DNA of 34,297 bases from Verrucomicrobiota bacterium (GCA_026398135.1 JAPLTN010000092.1:1-34297); one strand, 5' to 3'. Numbered from the stretch's first letter, positions 17,091-24,789 are shown. Made by a program: numbers and translations. Notes: generated by a model from the letters alone, not told the origin.

Positions 17091-17825
17091 TTAATAGGTT
17101 AACTTGAGATTCATCGTCTCGATCTTCCCTATTTTTGGTGCGCGCCAAACTACGGTATTCGCATCGGTATCGATTACGATGTGGGCAGGTGCCATGCCCG
17201 AGAGATCGCAGCCAGTATTTAGGCACAGGCTATTTCCCACATAAGCGGACCAAGACCGGGGGTTATGAACATGGCCCGACAACACGAAGCGCGGTGCATG
17301 TTTCGTGATGGCGGAAAGAAGCACGCTATCACCCAAGTCGCGATCGCCCTGCATGGCCACGCCTCGGTTTGAAGGCGGAGCATGGACCACAAGCACGTCT
17401 GCGCCTTGACCTGTGTCAGGCTTTACTTGCGCCCAGCCGCACACCTCCCAGCGCAATCCGCCGAGACTAAAGCGTGCTCCGTCCGCCCAGACGCCCTCTC
17501 GCGCGACGACCTCCGCAAAAGGCTGCTCAGCTGCTTCCGGCTGATTCGGTTTGCCCATTAAGGTTCGTAGCCAACGACCCGAGCCGTAGGCACGGGTATT
17601 AGGTCCAGAGGGAAAGAAATCGTGATTTCCTGAGCACACCACCAAGGGGCCGGGAAACGTGCGTAACCACGCCCGCACGGCGGGAATCTGCGCCCCCATA
17701 TTGGGAGCAAATTGGTTTAGCAGATCTCCGGCGATCACCGTGACATCGTAATGACACGATTGAGCCGACACCCAGTCCATCGAGGGCTGGTGAAAATGCA
17801 GATCGGCGACGTGGAGGATTTTCAT
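17091..17825 (-). CDS. calcineurin-like metallophosphoesterase
   Basis: This 244-residue protein is read from the ATG at 17825, which has an AGGAAGGA ribosome binding site about 10 bases upstream; a longer open frame to 17894 lacks one. All metallophosphoesterase motifs are visible: HVADLHFH (DxH), IAGDLLN (GD), SGNHDFF (GNHD), VVHAPP (H) and SGHVHNP (GHxH). Substrates in this fold range from nucleotides and phosphoproteins to nucleic acids. It resembles small stand-alone phosphoesterases rather than the SbcD/Mre11 nuclease, since no capping domain is visible. It lies 96 bp downstream of a second phosphoesterase gene in the same direction. The substrate is unknown. Confidence 0.88.
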   Translation of the reverse strand: MKILHVADLHFHQPSMDWVSAQSCHYDVTVIAGDLLNQFAPNMGAQIPAVRAWLRTFPGPLVVCSGNHDFFPSGPNTRAYGSGRWLRTLMGKPNQPEAAEQPFAEVVAREGVWADGARFSLGGLRWEVCGWAQVKPDTGQGADVLVVHAPPSNRGVAMQGDRDLGDSVLLSAITKHAPRFVLSGHVHNPRSWSAYVGNSLCLNTGCDLSGMAPAHIVIDTDANTVVWRAPKIGKIETMNLKLTY

Positions 17826-17921
17826 GATTCGGTTTCCTTCCTGAATTCTCGGTTTCTGACAGTAGGGCCGTAGGGCAATGAAATACGTTTTCATTGCGGA
17901 GCGGGTTAAGTGGGTGATGCG

Positions 17922-19106
17922 TTAAAACGTAATCAGCCCCTTGCGGCGTAACGCACGCAGGGCCTGAGCAACCGCATAAGGAGCCGCCCCCTCGGCGTGC
18001 TTTCGGTGCGCCGGAACGCGTTCCAAGAAGGCTCTTACCAGCGGAGGAGTCTCAGCTGCTAAACGTTTTTCCAGCCCATCAAGAGAGACGCCGTCCGCCA
18101 CACTCCGCGCCGTGATTTTAGCAATTTCATCTTTGTAGTCTTCGACCCCAAGCAGAGGTGAGACAGCGGCAGGGGGGATGTAGAGCGGAGGCTCGGCACC
18201 GGCTTCGGCTTTCAGTCCGCAGGCAACGAGTTCGGGGAACTCTCGGAGCACGGCGTCATTGCTTGGCGCTTCACAAACCGTGACGCCGTGATCGGAGTGA
18301 ATCTCCAAGCGATCCTCGTGGATGACGGCCCAAAACTTTAGCTCCGCATCCAGGCACCAGTTCATCGAGCGTAAGCCTCGGGCGGTGAGCTTACCGGTGG
18401 GGGATTTGGGCAAGAGTTCTCCGCCAATTGGGAGACCCTTCGCGTTCATGTTCCGATAACGCGCGCCGCTCGATTTGGTGTGGCCCACGATCTGATGAAT
18501 ACCGACCAACGGCTTAAATTCGTAGCTCCAATCCAGCCAAGTGAGACCTCCGATGTCTTCATCACCTCCGCGAACTCTTCCGCAACCGTTGAGCGGATGC
18601 ACGGGGGCATGTCCGCCAGTACGCGGTAGCGCCGCGTGGGCATGGGCCGCCCATTGCAAGAGTTGAGCTGGTGTTGCATCCCGGCAGAGATCGGAAAATC
18701 CGGCGTGACTGAGCATCCACGGCCCCGCCTGAACGGCCAAGAGCAACCGCGCGCGCAACTCGTTCAGCCCTTCGCCGACGGTTTCTAGGAATACGTTTTG
18801 GCGTTCTTCGCTCCACCCGCTGCAATAAGTCGAATTGGCGCAAAACAGGTAGGCCCGGTCGTGATTCCCCATTAGGTGAATCCGTCGTGGATCACGCACC
18901 GAACGCAGGAGCCAACGCAAGGTCAGGTGCAGGTTCACCGAATCGCCGGACTTATGTGTATCCAAGTAGTCACCCAGAAATACCACGGACGTGCATTCGG
19001 AGTGTTTACTCACGATTTGCTCTGCGCGCTCAATGCCTTCGTGGACATCGGGGATGACCAAGGCGGGAAGTGAAACTGACTTAAAATTCTCCAACTGCTT
19101 TTTCAT
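17922..19106 (-). CDS. calcineurin-like phosphoesterase, Ser/Thr phosphatase type
   Basis: This 394-residue protein has the phosphoesterase signature LVIPDVHEG (DxH), VFLGDYLD (GDxxD), LMGNHDRAY (GNHD), WMLSHAG (H) and IVGHTKSS (GH) in its first 240 residues, the pattern of PP1/PP2A-like bacterial phosphatases and Ap4A hydrolases. The C-terminal 110 residues are an extra region of unknown role. Its start overlaps the stop of the upstream unknown gene (ATGA at 19103-19106), so the two are coupled. Two different phosphoesterases in one operon is unusual and suggests a shared pathway, perhaps opposing a kinase or a nucleotide signal; none is visible in the window. Confidence 0.87.
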   Translation of the reverse strand: MKKQLENFKSVSLPALVIPDVHEGIERAEQIVSKHSECTSVVFLGDYLDTHKSGDSVNLHLTLRWLLRSVRDPRRIHLMGNHDRAYLFCANSTYCSGWSEERQNVFLETVGEGLNELRARLLLAVQAGPWMLSHAGFSDLCRDATPAQLLQWAAHAHAALPRTGGHAPVHPLNGCGRVRGGDEDIGGLTWLDWSYEFKPLVGIHQIVGHTKSSGARYRNMNAKGLPIGGELLPKSPTGKLTARGLRSMNWCLDAELKFWAVIHEDRLEIHSDHGVTVCEAPSNDAVLREFPELVACGLKAEAGAEPPLYIPPAAVSPLLGVEDYKDEIAKITARSVADGVSLDGLEKRLAAETPPLVRAFLERVPAHRKHAEGAAPYAVAQALRALRRKGLITF

Positions 19107-20041
19107 GGCGATTCATAGCCCAGTCGCTGGGCGATTTTTTCTGCGGCACTTACCGCCGCTCTCACGTGGGGGATGATTTCCTCCGGCAGCTTTTCGATTT
19201 CCAAAGCTGTCGTGCGCCACTGCGCCCATTGCGCCCTGGTGGGAAAATAGAAGCGGATGCGTTTATCTTCACTCGAATGGAGGAGCAGGCCGCTCTTGCG
19301 CTCGACTGGATTTGGTCGGCTAGAGCTTACGTAACTGTTTAAACGCGGGGCCGGACGATCGTTTCCGTAAGCCAGAATATGCAGCATGGCCGGGCTGCCC
19401 AAAGGCCGCCGGTCGGCGCTCAAAATGTAGCGCTGACCATCCTGCTGATTGTGGATCAAGGGCAGCCGCATAGTGGTGTGGCCCTGGGGCAGTATCCTCG
19501 TTTGCGCCAAACCGAGCGCGAATGCCCCCTTGAGCAACGCGGCCGCTTCCTCGCCAAAGCTCTCGGGCGCGCCTCCGAAACCATTGTCGATAGCTACTCG
19601 CTCGTAATCTGCCATCGTCATCGGTACCGGCGTGCGCAAGCGGTGCAGATCCATCCCCCAATGCGCGGAGCGGGTAGGCGAGGAGGTGAGAAGCACTTCG
19701 CGGGCGCTGGTTTTTTCGATAACGCACTGGTTGCCCGTCCTACGACTGGGTTTGGTGGAGCGGGTTCGCGCGGGGGGCTGATACGCGCTTCCCTCGCCGA
19801 TCTTTTGCTGATCAGCCACCGGCTGCTTACGCTCCGCTTGCACTTCGCCCAAGTGCTCCGCGCAAGCCTCGGGCATAAGCACGATCGCATCTTCCATGGA
19901 AGAGTAGCGGCTAAAGAGCAGCACCTGAACGGGAGTCCGAGGGTTAATGTCCTTACCCACCTTCTCCTTGAGCCAATCCACGGCGGTGGAACCTGTGAGC
20001 AATAGAGGGTAAACGGCCAGAGCGGGGGTGTATTTGTCCAT
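19103..20041 (-). CDS. unknown protein, first gene of the phosphoesterase operon
   Basis: This 312-residue product starts MDKYTPALAVYPLLLTGSTA at the ATG at 20041. I do not recognise the family. The N-terminal 70 residues are hydrophobic/mixed and look like a small folded domain (VQVLLFSRYSSMEDAIVLMPEACAEHL), then a basic low-complexity linker (about residues 70-110), then a larger domain (MTMADYERVAIDNGFGGAPESFGEEAAALLKGAFALGLAQ, QRYILSADRRPLGSPAMLHILAYG) ending in a helical tail. There is no signal peptide. It is translationally coupled to the phosphoesterase gene and divergent from the AAA ATPase gene across a palindromic promoter, so the four genes may act together. Confidence 0.75.
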   Translation of the reverse strand: MDKYTPALAVYPLLLTGSTAVDWLKEKVGKDINPRTPVQVLLFSRYSSMEDAIVLMPEACAEHLGEVQAERKQPVADQQKIGEGSAYQPPARTRSTKPSRRTGNQCVIEKTSAREVLLTSSPTRSAHWGMDLHRLRTPVPMTMADYERVAIDNGFGGAPESFGEEAAALLKGAFALGLAQTRILPQGHTTMRLPLIHNQQDGQRYILSADRRPLGSPAMLHILAYGNDRPAPRLNSYVSSSRPNPVERKSGLLLHSSEDKRIRFYFPTRAQWAQWRTTALEIEKLPEEIIPHVRAAVSAAEKIAQRLGYESP

Positions 20042-20084
20042 GTGCAGCAGTCTTTGACTTGACGGCTTGTCTGCAAGCTAAAAC

Positions 20085-20108
20085 ATTTCTGATTTGCTAA
20101 TCAGAAAT
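20085..20108. promoter_or_regulatory. perfect 24-bp palindrome, probable operator in divergent promoter
   Basis: ATTTCTGATT at 20085-20094 and its exact complement AATCAGAAAT at 20099-20108 flank the spacer TGCT. It lies midway between the divergent starts at 20041 (minus) and 20165 (plus), the only intergenic space for both promoters. A 10-bp perfect arm with a 4-bp spacer is typical of a dimeric repressor site. The regulator is unknown; the sequence differs from the XRE-linked motif near 21.5 kb. Confidence 0.65.
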
Positions 20109-20164
20109 AAATAAGATTTAACTCTGCGCATTCCTCAAAGCCTGCCCGAACGGAGCCCAAAGCC

Positions 20165-21193
20165 ATGAAAACACCCAAAACCAATCCCCCGCCCGAGTCC
20201 GGGGAAGCTCCCGACTGCCATCCCGATGACCCGGTTTTGAGCGTAAAAAAACTTAAGGACTTAGAACGAGAATCACGGAAGCCAGACTCCCTCCTTTCAC
20301 GTAAAATCGACCTAGAGGAGAATTTTAAGCGGGCGCATCCTCGACTAAGCGGAATGACGCGTTCGCAGCGCTCTGCGGTCTATGATTTGCTTGGCCGGGC
20401 CTTGGCTCACTACGGCGATTTCCCGCCGCAAAGCCAAGGTATCCCTCAGCAGTGGAACTCCCTCATGATCGGTCCCACCGGTTGTGGAAAAACATCCATC
20501 GTCGAAACCCTGACGGAGTTGCTCGGCGGTTTGTGCGTGAAATGCACGCACGGCAGCTGGATTCCTGCCGGTGCCTACGAAGGCCACACCCAAACCTTAA
20601 AAATGATCATCAACGCCGTCGGTCGCGCCGAGCGCGTGGTGGTGTTTGTGGACGAACTGGATAAGTTTTTCGGCAGCCAAGAGATCAGTAGCTGGCACAG
20701 CTCGGTGCTGAATGAGCTTTGGTTACTGCTCGATAAATCACCGGTCTTGAAACGTGAGCATCTGGCCGAGGTGAAGACTGCCGATTCCATCGAAGACTTA
20801 GGTCGGTTGTTCAAACAACGTACTTTCATCGTCGCAGCTGGAACCTGGCAGGATGTTTTTAAAAGAAAGCCTTCCGCAGGCTTCGTTCCATCCAGTACGC
20901 AAAACACCGCGTTTCAGGAAATTATGCGGCGTGGCACCCTGCCGGATGAGGTTAGGCGACGCTTTCATTCCAAGGTCATAGAGATCAAATATCCCGATGA
21001 AGCCGACATCCGCCGAATCATCGCGGCAGATGACTGGCTAGTCGAACGCCTGCGCATCCAGCAGATTACCCCCGATTACGCCGCACTCTGCCGCGAGGTC
21101 CGCGAAATCGGTATGACGGCGCTTACCAGCTACAAGGCCGAGCATATCCTTGCCGACAGTTACCGCAAACTGGCCGCGCGCTTCACGCTTTAA
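20165..21193 (+). CDS. AAA ATPase
   Basis: This 342-residue protein has a Walker A GPTGCGKTS near residues 103-110, Walker B VVVFVDELDKFF near 155-166, a sensor-1-like region IVAAGTWQDVF, and an arginine-rich stretch LPDEVRRRFHSKVIEI that fits an arginine finger. The first 60 residues are charged and Pro-rich. The core resembles ClpX-type and AAA_2 ATPases, but the zinc-binding and protease-docking elements of ClpX are not seen. It has a CGGAG ribosome binding site about 10 bases upstream of the ATG. It is divergent from the phosphoesterase operon and ends overlapping the end of the convergent XRE gene. Its target is unknown. Confidence 0.85.
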   Translation: MKTPKTNPPPESGEAPDCHPDDPVLSVKKLKDLERESRKPDSLLSRKIDLEENFKRAHPRLSGMTRSQRSAVYDLLGRALAHYGDFPPQSQGIPQQWNSLMIGPTGCGKTSIVETLTELLGGLCVKCTHGSWIPAGAYEGHTQTLKMIINAVGRAERVVVFVDELDKFFGSQEISSWHSSVLNELWLLLDKSPVLKREHLAEVKTADSIEDLGRLFKQRTFIVAAGTWQDVFKRKPSAGFVPSSTQNTAFQEIMRRGTLPDEVRRRFHSKVIEIKYPDEADIRRIIAADDWLVERLRIQQITPDYAALCREVREIGMTALTSYKAEHILADSYRKLAARFTL

Positions 21194-21459
21194 GGTCTAT
21201 TGTTACGACCAAACCCCGAAGGAAAAAACTCATGAAGCTCCATCTGCAAAGCTTGGGCAAACGCGGCCAACTCGTAATCCATCACCGGTCGCCGGCCCGA
21301 CTCCACTTTAGCGATTTGGGTCCTAGTCAACACCACGCCATATCTGGCCACTCGCCCACACAGGTCCTCTTGAGAGATGCGCGGCCTGGCGCTGCGTCGC
21401 AGCTCCTTCAATCGGCTGCCAATCAGATTACGGGGGTAGGTTGGAGTGTCGCGGATCAA
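21190..21459 (-). CDS. XRE-family helix-turn-helix regulator
   Basis: The protein is a single Cro/CI-type HTH domain: IGSRLKELRRSARPRISQED, LTRTQIAKVESGRRPV, ELAAFAQALQMELHEFFPSG. From a TTG at 21459 it is 89 residues; a GTG at 21477 would add six residues. I prefer the TTG because an AAAGG ribosome binding site lies about 6 bases upstream. A copy of the 19-bp palindromic motif covers this region, so the gene is probably autoregulated. Its stop overlaps the stop of the convergent AAA gene (21190-21193). It is probably the repressor of the neighbouring PEP-CTERM gene and of the 121-aa membrane protein gene at 23.5 kb; that is inference from shared motifs. Confidence 0.82.
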   Translation of the reverse strand: MIRDTPTYPRNLIGSRLKELRRSARPRISQEDLCGRVARYGVVLTRTQIAKVESGRRPVMDYELAAFAQALQMELHEFFPSGFGRNNRP

Positions 21460-21460
21460 G

Positions 21461-21479
21461 GTGTGCCTTTGGGGCACGT
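21461..21479. promoter_or_regulatory. XRE operator-like motif, copy 1
   Basis: GTGTGC-CTTTGGG-GCACGT. It overlaps the start and ribosome binding site region of the XRE gene and abuts a perfect TTGACA (21479-21484), a -35-like hexamer for the plus-strand PEP-CTERM gene. Compare the copies at 21507 and 23519. The right arm differs from the perfect copy at one or two positions. Confidence 0.6.
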
Positions 21480-21505
21480 TGACAGGACCACAAATTTAAT
21501 AAGAA
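21479..21505 (+). promoter_or_regulatory. candidate promoter of the PEP-CTERM gene
   Basis: A TTGACA at 21479-21484 is followed 15 bases later by TAAGAA at 21500-21505. The spacing is short and the -10 is poor, so this is tentative, but it is bracketed by the two operator-like motifs, which is what a repressed promoter would look like. Confidence 0.4.
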
Positions 21506-21506
21506 A

Positions 21507-21525
21507 AGGTGCTTCTAGGGCACAC
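21507..21525. promoter_or_regulatory. XRE operator-like motif, copy 2
   Basis: AGGTGC-TTCTAGG-GCACAC, matching the consensus at 11 of 12 arm positions if the first base of the left arm and G/T substitution are allowed, and sharing the GG before the right arm. It lies 42 bp upstream of the PEP-CTERM start codon and about 46 bp centre to centre from copy 1. Confidence 0.55.
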
Positions 21526-21566
21526 TTTCAGCAATCTTCACCCTAAACCCATCCACACCACATCTC

Positions 21567-22265
21567 ATGAAGAAGACTTCCTTCTCTGCTCTCGCCTTGA
21601 GTCTCGCGCTCGGGGCCGCCGCTTCCGCCAAAGCTGCCGTCCTCATCACCATTGATGTCGCCAATATCGCCAGCGAAAGCGTCCGGTTCAGCGCCACCAG
21701 CGGCGCTTCCTCCGCCACCGATTCCAGCTTCACCACCGGCAATGGCATCTCACTGGTCGATTTCATCAACTTCGGCAGCGGCACGGTTTACCGCCCCGCT
21801 TACTTCACCAATCAAGCTGGTAGCAGCGTTAGCACATATAGCTTAGGCACTTTCGATTTGAAATCCGCCTCAGTAACGGCATCCGATTTCTTTAATGGTT
21901 ACGGGGTCGGGCTTACTACAATCGGTAATAGCTCCTTGTACGAGTTGGAAATCTACAATGGCTTTGCCTCCGGCCTCACAACCGCCATGAGCTTCGTAAC
22001 CGGTGAGACTGCATTTACTGGCTCGGCGCTCGTTACCGGCACCTTCAAGTCTGGCAGCACACCTCCCCCACTGTTTGATTACATCCCCGCCGTGGGCACC
22101 ATCGGCGACATTGTCACCGGGTTCCGTACCACCATCGGCCCCGTAATCGGTCAGTGGCAGGTGATCGACAGTTCCGCCATCCCCGAGCCCAGCACCTACT
22201 CCGCCTTAGTCGGCCTCGCCACCCTCGGCTTTGCCGCTCTGCGCCGCCACCGTCGCGCTGTTTAA
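21567..22265 (+). CDS. PEP-CTERM sorting-domain exported protein
   Basis: This 232-residue protein has an N-terminal signal peptide (MKKTSFSALALSLALGAAA, cleavage near AKA at residue 23) and a C-terminal PEP-CTERM tail: IPEPSTYSALVGLATLGFAA followed by LRRHRR. In other bacteria this tail directs export by the exosortase system and removal at the outer face; no exosortase is in the window. The mature middle part (about 180 residues) is Ser/Thr/Gly-rich with alternating beta pattern, typical of extracellular proteins, without a recognised domain. The gene is preceded by operator-like motifs of the XRE regulator and followed by a hairpin terminator. Role outside the cell, perhaps in the cell surface or matrix, is inference. 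Confidence 0.9.
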   Translation: MKKTSFSALALSLALGAAASAKAAVLITIDVANIASESVRFSATSGASSATDSSFTTGNGISLVDFINFGSGTVYRPAYFTNQAGSSVSTYSLGTFDLKSASVTASDFFNGYGVGLTTIGNSSLYELEIYNGFASGLTTAMSFVTGETAFTGSALVTGTFKSGSTPPPLFDYIPAVGTIGDIVTGFRTTIGPVIGQWQVIDSSAIPEPSTYSALVGLATLGFAALRRHRRAV

Positions 22266-22297
22266 CCATCACCCGCAGGCCCGCCTGCCTTCACTAA

Positions 22298-22328
22298 AAG
22301 AGAGACCTGACGTACTCGGGTCTCTCTT
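22298..22328 (+). terminator. hairpin terminator after the PEP-CTERM gene
   Basis: AAGAGAGACC at 22298-22307 pairs with GGTCTCTCTT at 22319-22328 around an 11-base loop, a perfect 10-bp stem. It lies 33 bp after the stop. There is no long T-tract on the plus strand; on the minus strand the stem is followed by TTTT, so it may work in both directions. Confidence 0.75.
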
Positions 22329-22402
22329 ATGAAAATGCACCCACTTTCAGGCATGCAGTGACTTAGGTCGTCCCAAAAGCGGCCTAGTGAGGAAACCCGA
22401 AT

Positions 22403-23083
22403 ATGAAACGCGTTGAAGAGACCTTTTTCGTAATGGCTGACGAAAATAAAATAGGGCCATTTTCACGCCGCAAACTCGCCGCTTACTATGTGGTTGGCGC
22501 GATTAAGCACGATGACCTCGCCTGTGCAAGCTCGATGGGAATTTGGAGCTGGGTGCCGCTTCGAGAGTTACTCGATCTCAAACAACTACGGGAATATGGG
22601 CGTAGCCTCGAACGACAGGAGCGCCGCTTGGCCCCACGAAAACGCCGTATCTCGGCTGCTGTTTACGATCTGTTATACCTTTATGGTTACATGCTTATTG
22701 GCATCCCTGTATCATGGTTGGTTCATATTCTGCCATGGATGGTCATCAGTGGTTATATGGGATCGCGCAGGGTTGTTGCCTTGACCCTGATTATTTCCTG
22801 CTCCCTATACGTTCTATTATTCTGCGCCTTGCAGTATTACATGTTATGTAAAACGGGCCAGACCCTGGGCCGACGTCTAGCTAAGGTTAAAGTGATCGGT
22901 ATTGATGGACGTCAGCCAGACCTTAAACACATTACGCTTAGAACATTTCTTCCTTTTGCGATTTCTCCATTACCCATGATTGGCGCTATTGCCATGATGG
23001 TGAGCATCATAATGTTTTGCTGTCCCAAACGGAGAACGCTTTATGATCGGTTCGCGAAAACCTGTGTAATCTACTACCCCTGA
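22403..23083 (+). CDS. GYF_2-RDD family membrane protein
   Basis: The N-terminal part is a GYF_2 domain (KIGPFSRRKLAAYYVVGAIK, then DDLACASSMGIWSWVPLREL), a small domain found in many planctomycete and verrucomicrobial membrane proteins. From about residue 85 on it has an RDD-like domain with three hydrophobic segments (YDLLYLYGYMLIGIPVSWLV, LIISCSLYVLLFCALQYYML, and FAISPLPMIGAIAMMVSIIM) and the conserved GQTLGRRLAKVKVIGIDG loop. RDD proteins are transport-like or regulatory membrane proteins of unclear role. There is a GAGGA ribosome binding site at 22389 about 10 bases before the ATG. It is followed convergently by a 121-aa gene. Confidence 0.85.
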   Translation: MKRVEETFFVMADENKIGPFSRRKLAAYYVVGAIKHDDLACASSMGIWSWVPLRELLDLKQLREYGRSLERQERRLAPRKRRISAAVYDLLYLYGYMLIGIPVSWLVHILPWMVISGYMGSRRVVALTLIISCSLYVLLFCALQYYMLCKTGQTLGRRLAKVKVIGIDGRQPDLKHITLRTFLPFAISPLPMIGAIAMMVSIIMFCCPKRRTLYDRFAKTCVIYYP

Positions 23084-23137
23084 ATATCAAGCATCAGGAA
23101 TGCATGGCCAACTCTAAATGCGACCGAAGCCCAGGTT

Positions 23138-23503
23138 TTAAATCGGCAACTTCAGCGCATATTGAATCTGAATCCATAGGTATGCGAACAACAGAAACCC
23201 CATGTAGAGCGCACCGATTAGCACCAACAGGCCAAATAATACTTTAAGCAGGAAAAAGGTCCGTTTGCGTTTGCCGCGCCAGTTAGCGTAATTTCGTGCT
23301 TCAGCTAAGTCCGCATCTTCTTGAAGAGAATCAAGGAAATCGTGATTTTCTTGGTTATAATGAGGTGGAGGAAAACTGCCCGGACCAGAATCCGTAGAGT
23401 GGCCAACGATTTTAAATGATGCGCCACGGCCCATCCGACCATGAGTATCCCCTGAAATATATAAAACATTCTGGGTAAAAAATTTAATAATCAGGGATTC
23501 CAT
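23138..23503 (-). CDS. small membrane protein with one transmembrane helix
   Basis: This 121-residue protein has a hydrophobic segment near residues 85-108 (FLLKVLFGLLVLIGALYMGF) preceded by a basic cluster (RGKRKRT), which fits a single membrane-spanning helix with the N-terminal part in the cytoplasm. The N-terminal half is Gly/Pro-rich with no recognised fold. I do not recognise the protein. An operator-like motif lies 15 bases upstream of the ATG, and the gene is a likely target of the XRE regulator. It is convergent with the GYF_2-RDD gene. Confidence 0.6.
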   Translation of the reverse strand: MESLIIKFFTQNVLYISGDTHGRMGRGASFKIVGHSTDSGPGSFPPPHYNQENHDFLDSLQEDADLAEARNYANWRGKRKRTFFLLKVLFGLLVLIGALYMGFLLFAYLWIQIQYALKLPI

Positions 23504-23518
23504 GTTTCTGGGAATTTA

Positions 23519-23537
23519 GTGTGCTTGTTGGGCACAC
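23519..23537. promoter_or_regulatory. XRE operator-like motif, copy 3 (perfect palindrome)
   Basis: GTGTGC-TTGTTGG-GCACAC, with perfectly complementary 6-bp arms. It lies 15 to 34 bases upstream of the start of the 121-aa membrane protein gene on the minus strand, a position where a bound repressor would block the promoter or the start of transcription. It is the best conserved of the three copies. Confidence 0.65.
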
Positions 23538-23642
23538 AACCGGCAAGCCAAATCGACCCTTTATAAAGCAATATATTTAGTTCAAAAACGAAGTTTCGGG
23601 CCACAAATTAAGAACCTTCAATATCATAACGCACCGATTGTA

Positions 23643-24190
23643 TTAACCCACGGTCGGCAGTTTAGCTAGCGTGGCTCGCTTGGTATCGGAGCTGACGTGA
23701 GTATAATGGCGGCTGATGGCCTTTGAGTTGTGCCCGATGATGCCCATCGCGATCGCTTCGCCTACACCTGCGGTTTTGAGGAGTGAGGTCGCCGTATGGC
23801 GCAAGGAGTGGAATGTAATTTCTGAAACCTGACGCTTTCGGCTGCGGCCCTTTTGAGCATTAGGGGCGCGGTAATCTTCCGGGTGGGCGTAGGCCTTCCG
23901 GCAGCCACCAAGATATCGCGAAACGCTTGGGAAAAGCGGCTATCGTCAGTCGTTTTGATCGCGATTGGGTAAGAAGCAGGGAACACCGGAGCGTTGGGGC
24001 TTTTAGGCGTTTCGGCCTTAGGCAATCAGTTCTGAGTCGGTGCGGCGAGTAGGCACTCCATAAAGCTTTTGGTTTTCGCGCCCGTGAAGCGAAGCAGGCC
24101 GGCTTTGAGGTCGATGTTGTTCCAGCATAGCTTGGCGATGTCTTTGAGCCGCTGGCCGAACTGGGTGTCGGATGTGAAAAGGTCGTCATG
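23643..24190 (-). pseudogene. tyrosine recombinase (integrase) C-terminal remnant with frameshifts
   Basis: Three minus-strand reading frames together spell the C-terminal half of a phage-type integrase. The 5' part reads FGQRLKDIAKLCWNNIDLKA (about 24050-24160), ends in a stop, then PKSPNAPVFPASYP with SRFSQAFRDILVAAG in another frame, then YRAPNAQKG and FHSLRHTATSLLKTAGVGEA, ISRHYTHVSSDTKRA in a third frame to a TAA at 23643. The catalytic pattern R (GQRL), HxxRH (HSLRH) and the terminal Y (HYTH) are still visible. At least two frameshifts break it, and the N-terminal domain is gone. It is a marker that the accessory region was built by integration next to the tRNA gene. Confidence 0.85.
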
Positions 24191-24713
24191 TTTCAATGAT
24201 TGGGGCGCGAGGAGTCTGCGGCGGCGCAGCGCCCGGAGTGCTTTGTCTATCTTGTGCGGAGGCGGCCAGAACTTCGTCGCCGAGCACCTCGCCGCCTACC
24301 GCGTCCACACCGGCCGACGGCAAAACATTCCGCCTAGGACACTACCCGCCCTCACCGAATGGGGAGGCGATTTCGCCACTCTTCGCGGCCTGCGCGCGCG
24401 GGATTGAACGGACGCCGATAACGCCCGGTATGTTTCACATATTTGACGAAAGAAAGCCGGAGCGGGTTTATCGATAACCCAAAGAGAGAACCGAAAATGG
24501 CGACGTATACCGAGATCGCGACAGCCGCAGTCGCCCCCTTTTCCAGGCGACTTAAAGTAGCTTGGTCTTGCCATCAAGTGAGATGGGAACTTGATAACTT
24601 ACGCTGTTTGGACGTCCGAAAGCTTCCTTGGATTTCCACAAGCGAAGTAGAACTTTTGGTAGAACTTGCAGTGTTTTTAAGAGGCTTATTTCGGTAAGTA
24701 TCTGGTTTACAGC
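24191..24713. other. gene-free stretch between the integrase remnant and the tRNA
   Basis: I see no convincing gene in these 523 bases. Short open frames on both strands have no recognisable features or ribosome binding sites. It is probably decayed mobile-element DNA belonging to the integrase remnant. Confidence 0.5.
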
Positions 24714-24789
24714 GTCTCCGTAGCTCAAGTGGATAGAGCGGTCGTTTCCTAAACGACTGATCCGTGTTCGACTCACGGCGGGGACACCA
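24714..24789 (+). tRNA. tRNA-Arg (CCT anticodon)
   Basis: A complete 76-base cloverleaf is visible: acceptor GTCTCCG pairs with CGGGGAC, with encoded discriminator A and CCA (24786-24789). The anticodon stem GTCGT/ACGAC encloses the loop TTCCTAA, anticodon CCT at 24748-24750, which reads AGG. The T arm is CCGTG, TTCGACT, CACGG. The 3' part is duplicated at 25635, so this gene is an integration target. Confidence 0.93.

Noticed and set aside
24443-24697. 84-residue plus-strand open frame before the tRNA
   Set aside because: No family resemblance or ribosome binding site, and it lies in decayed element DNA.
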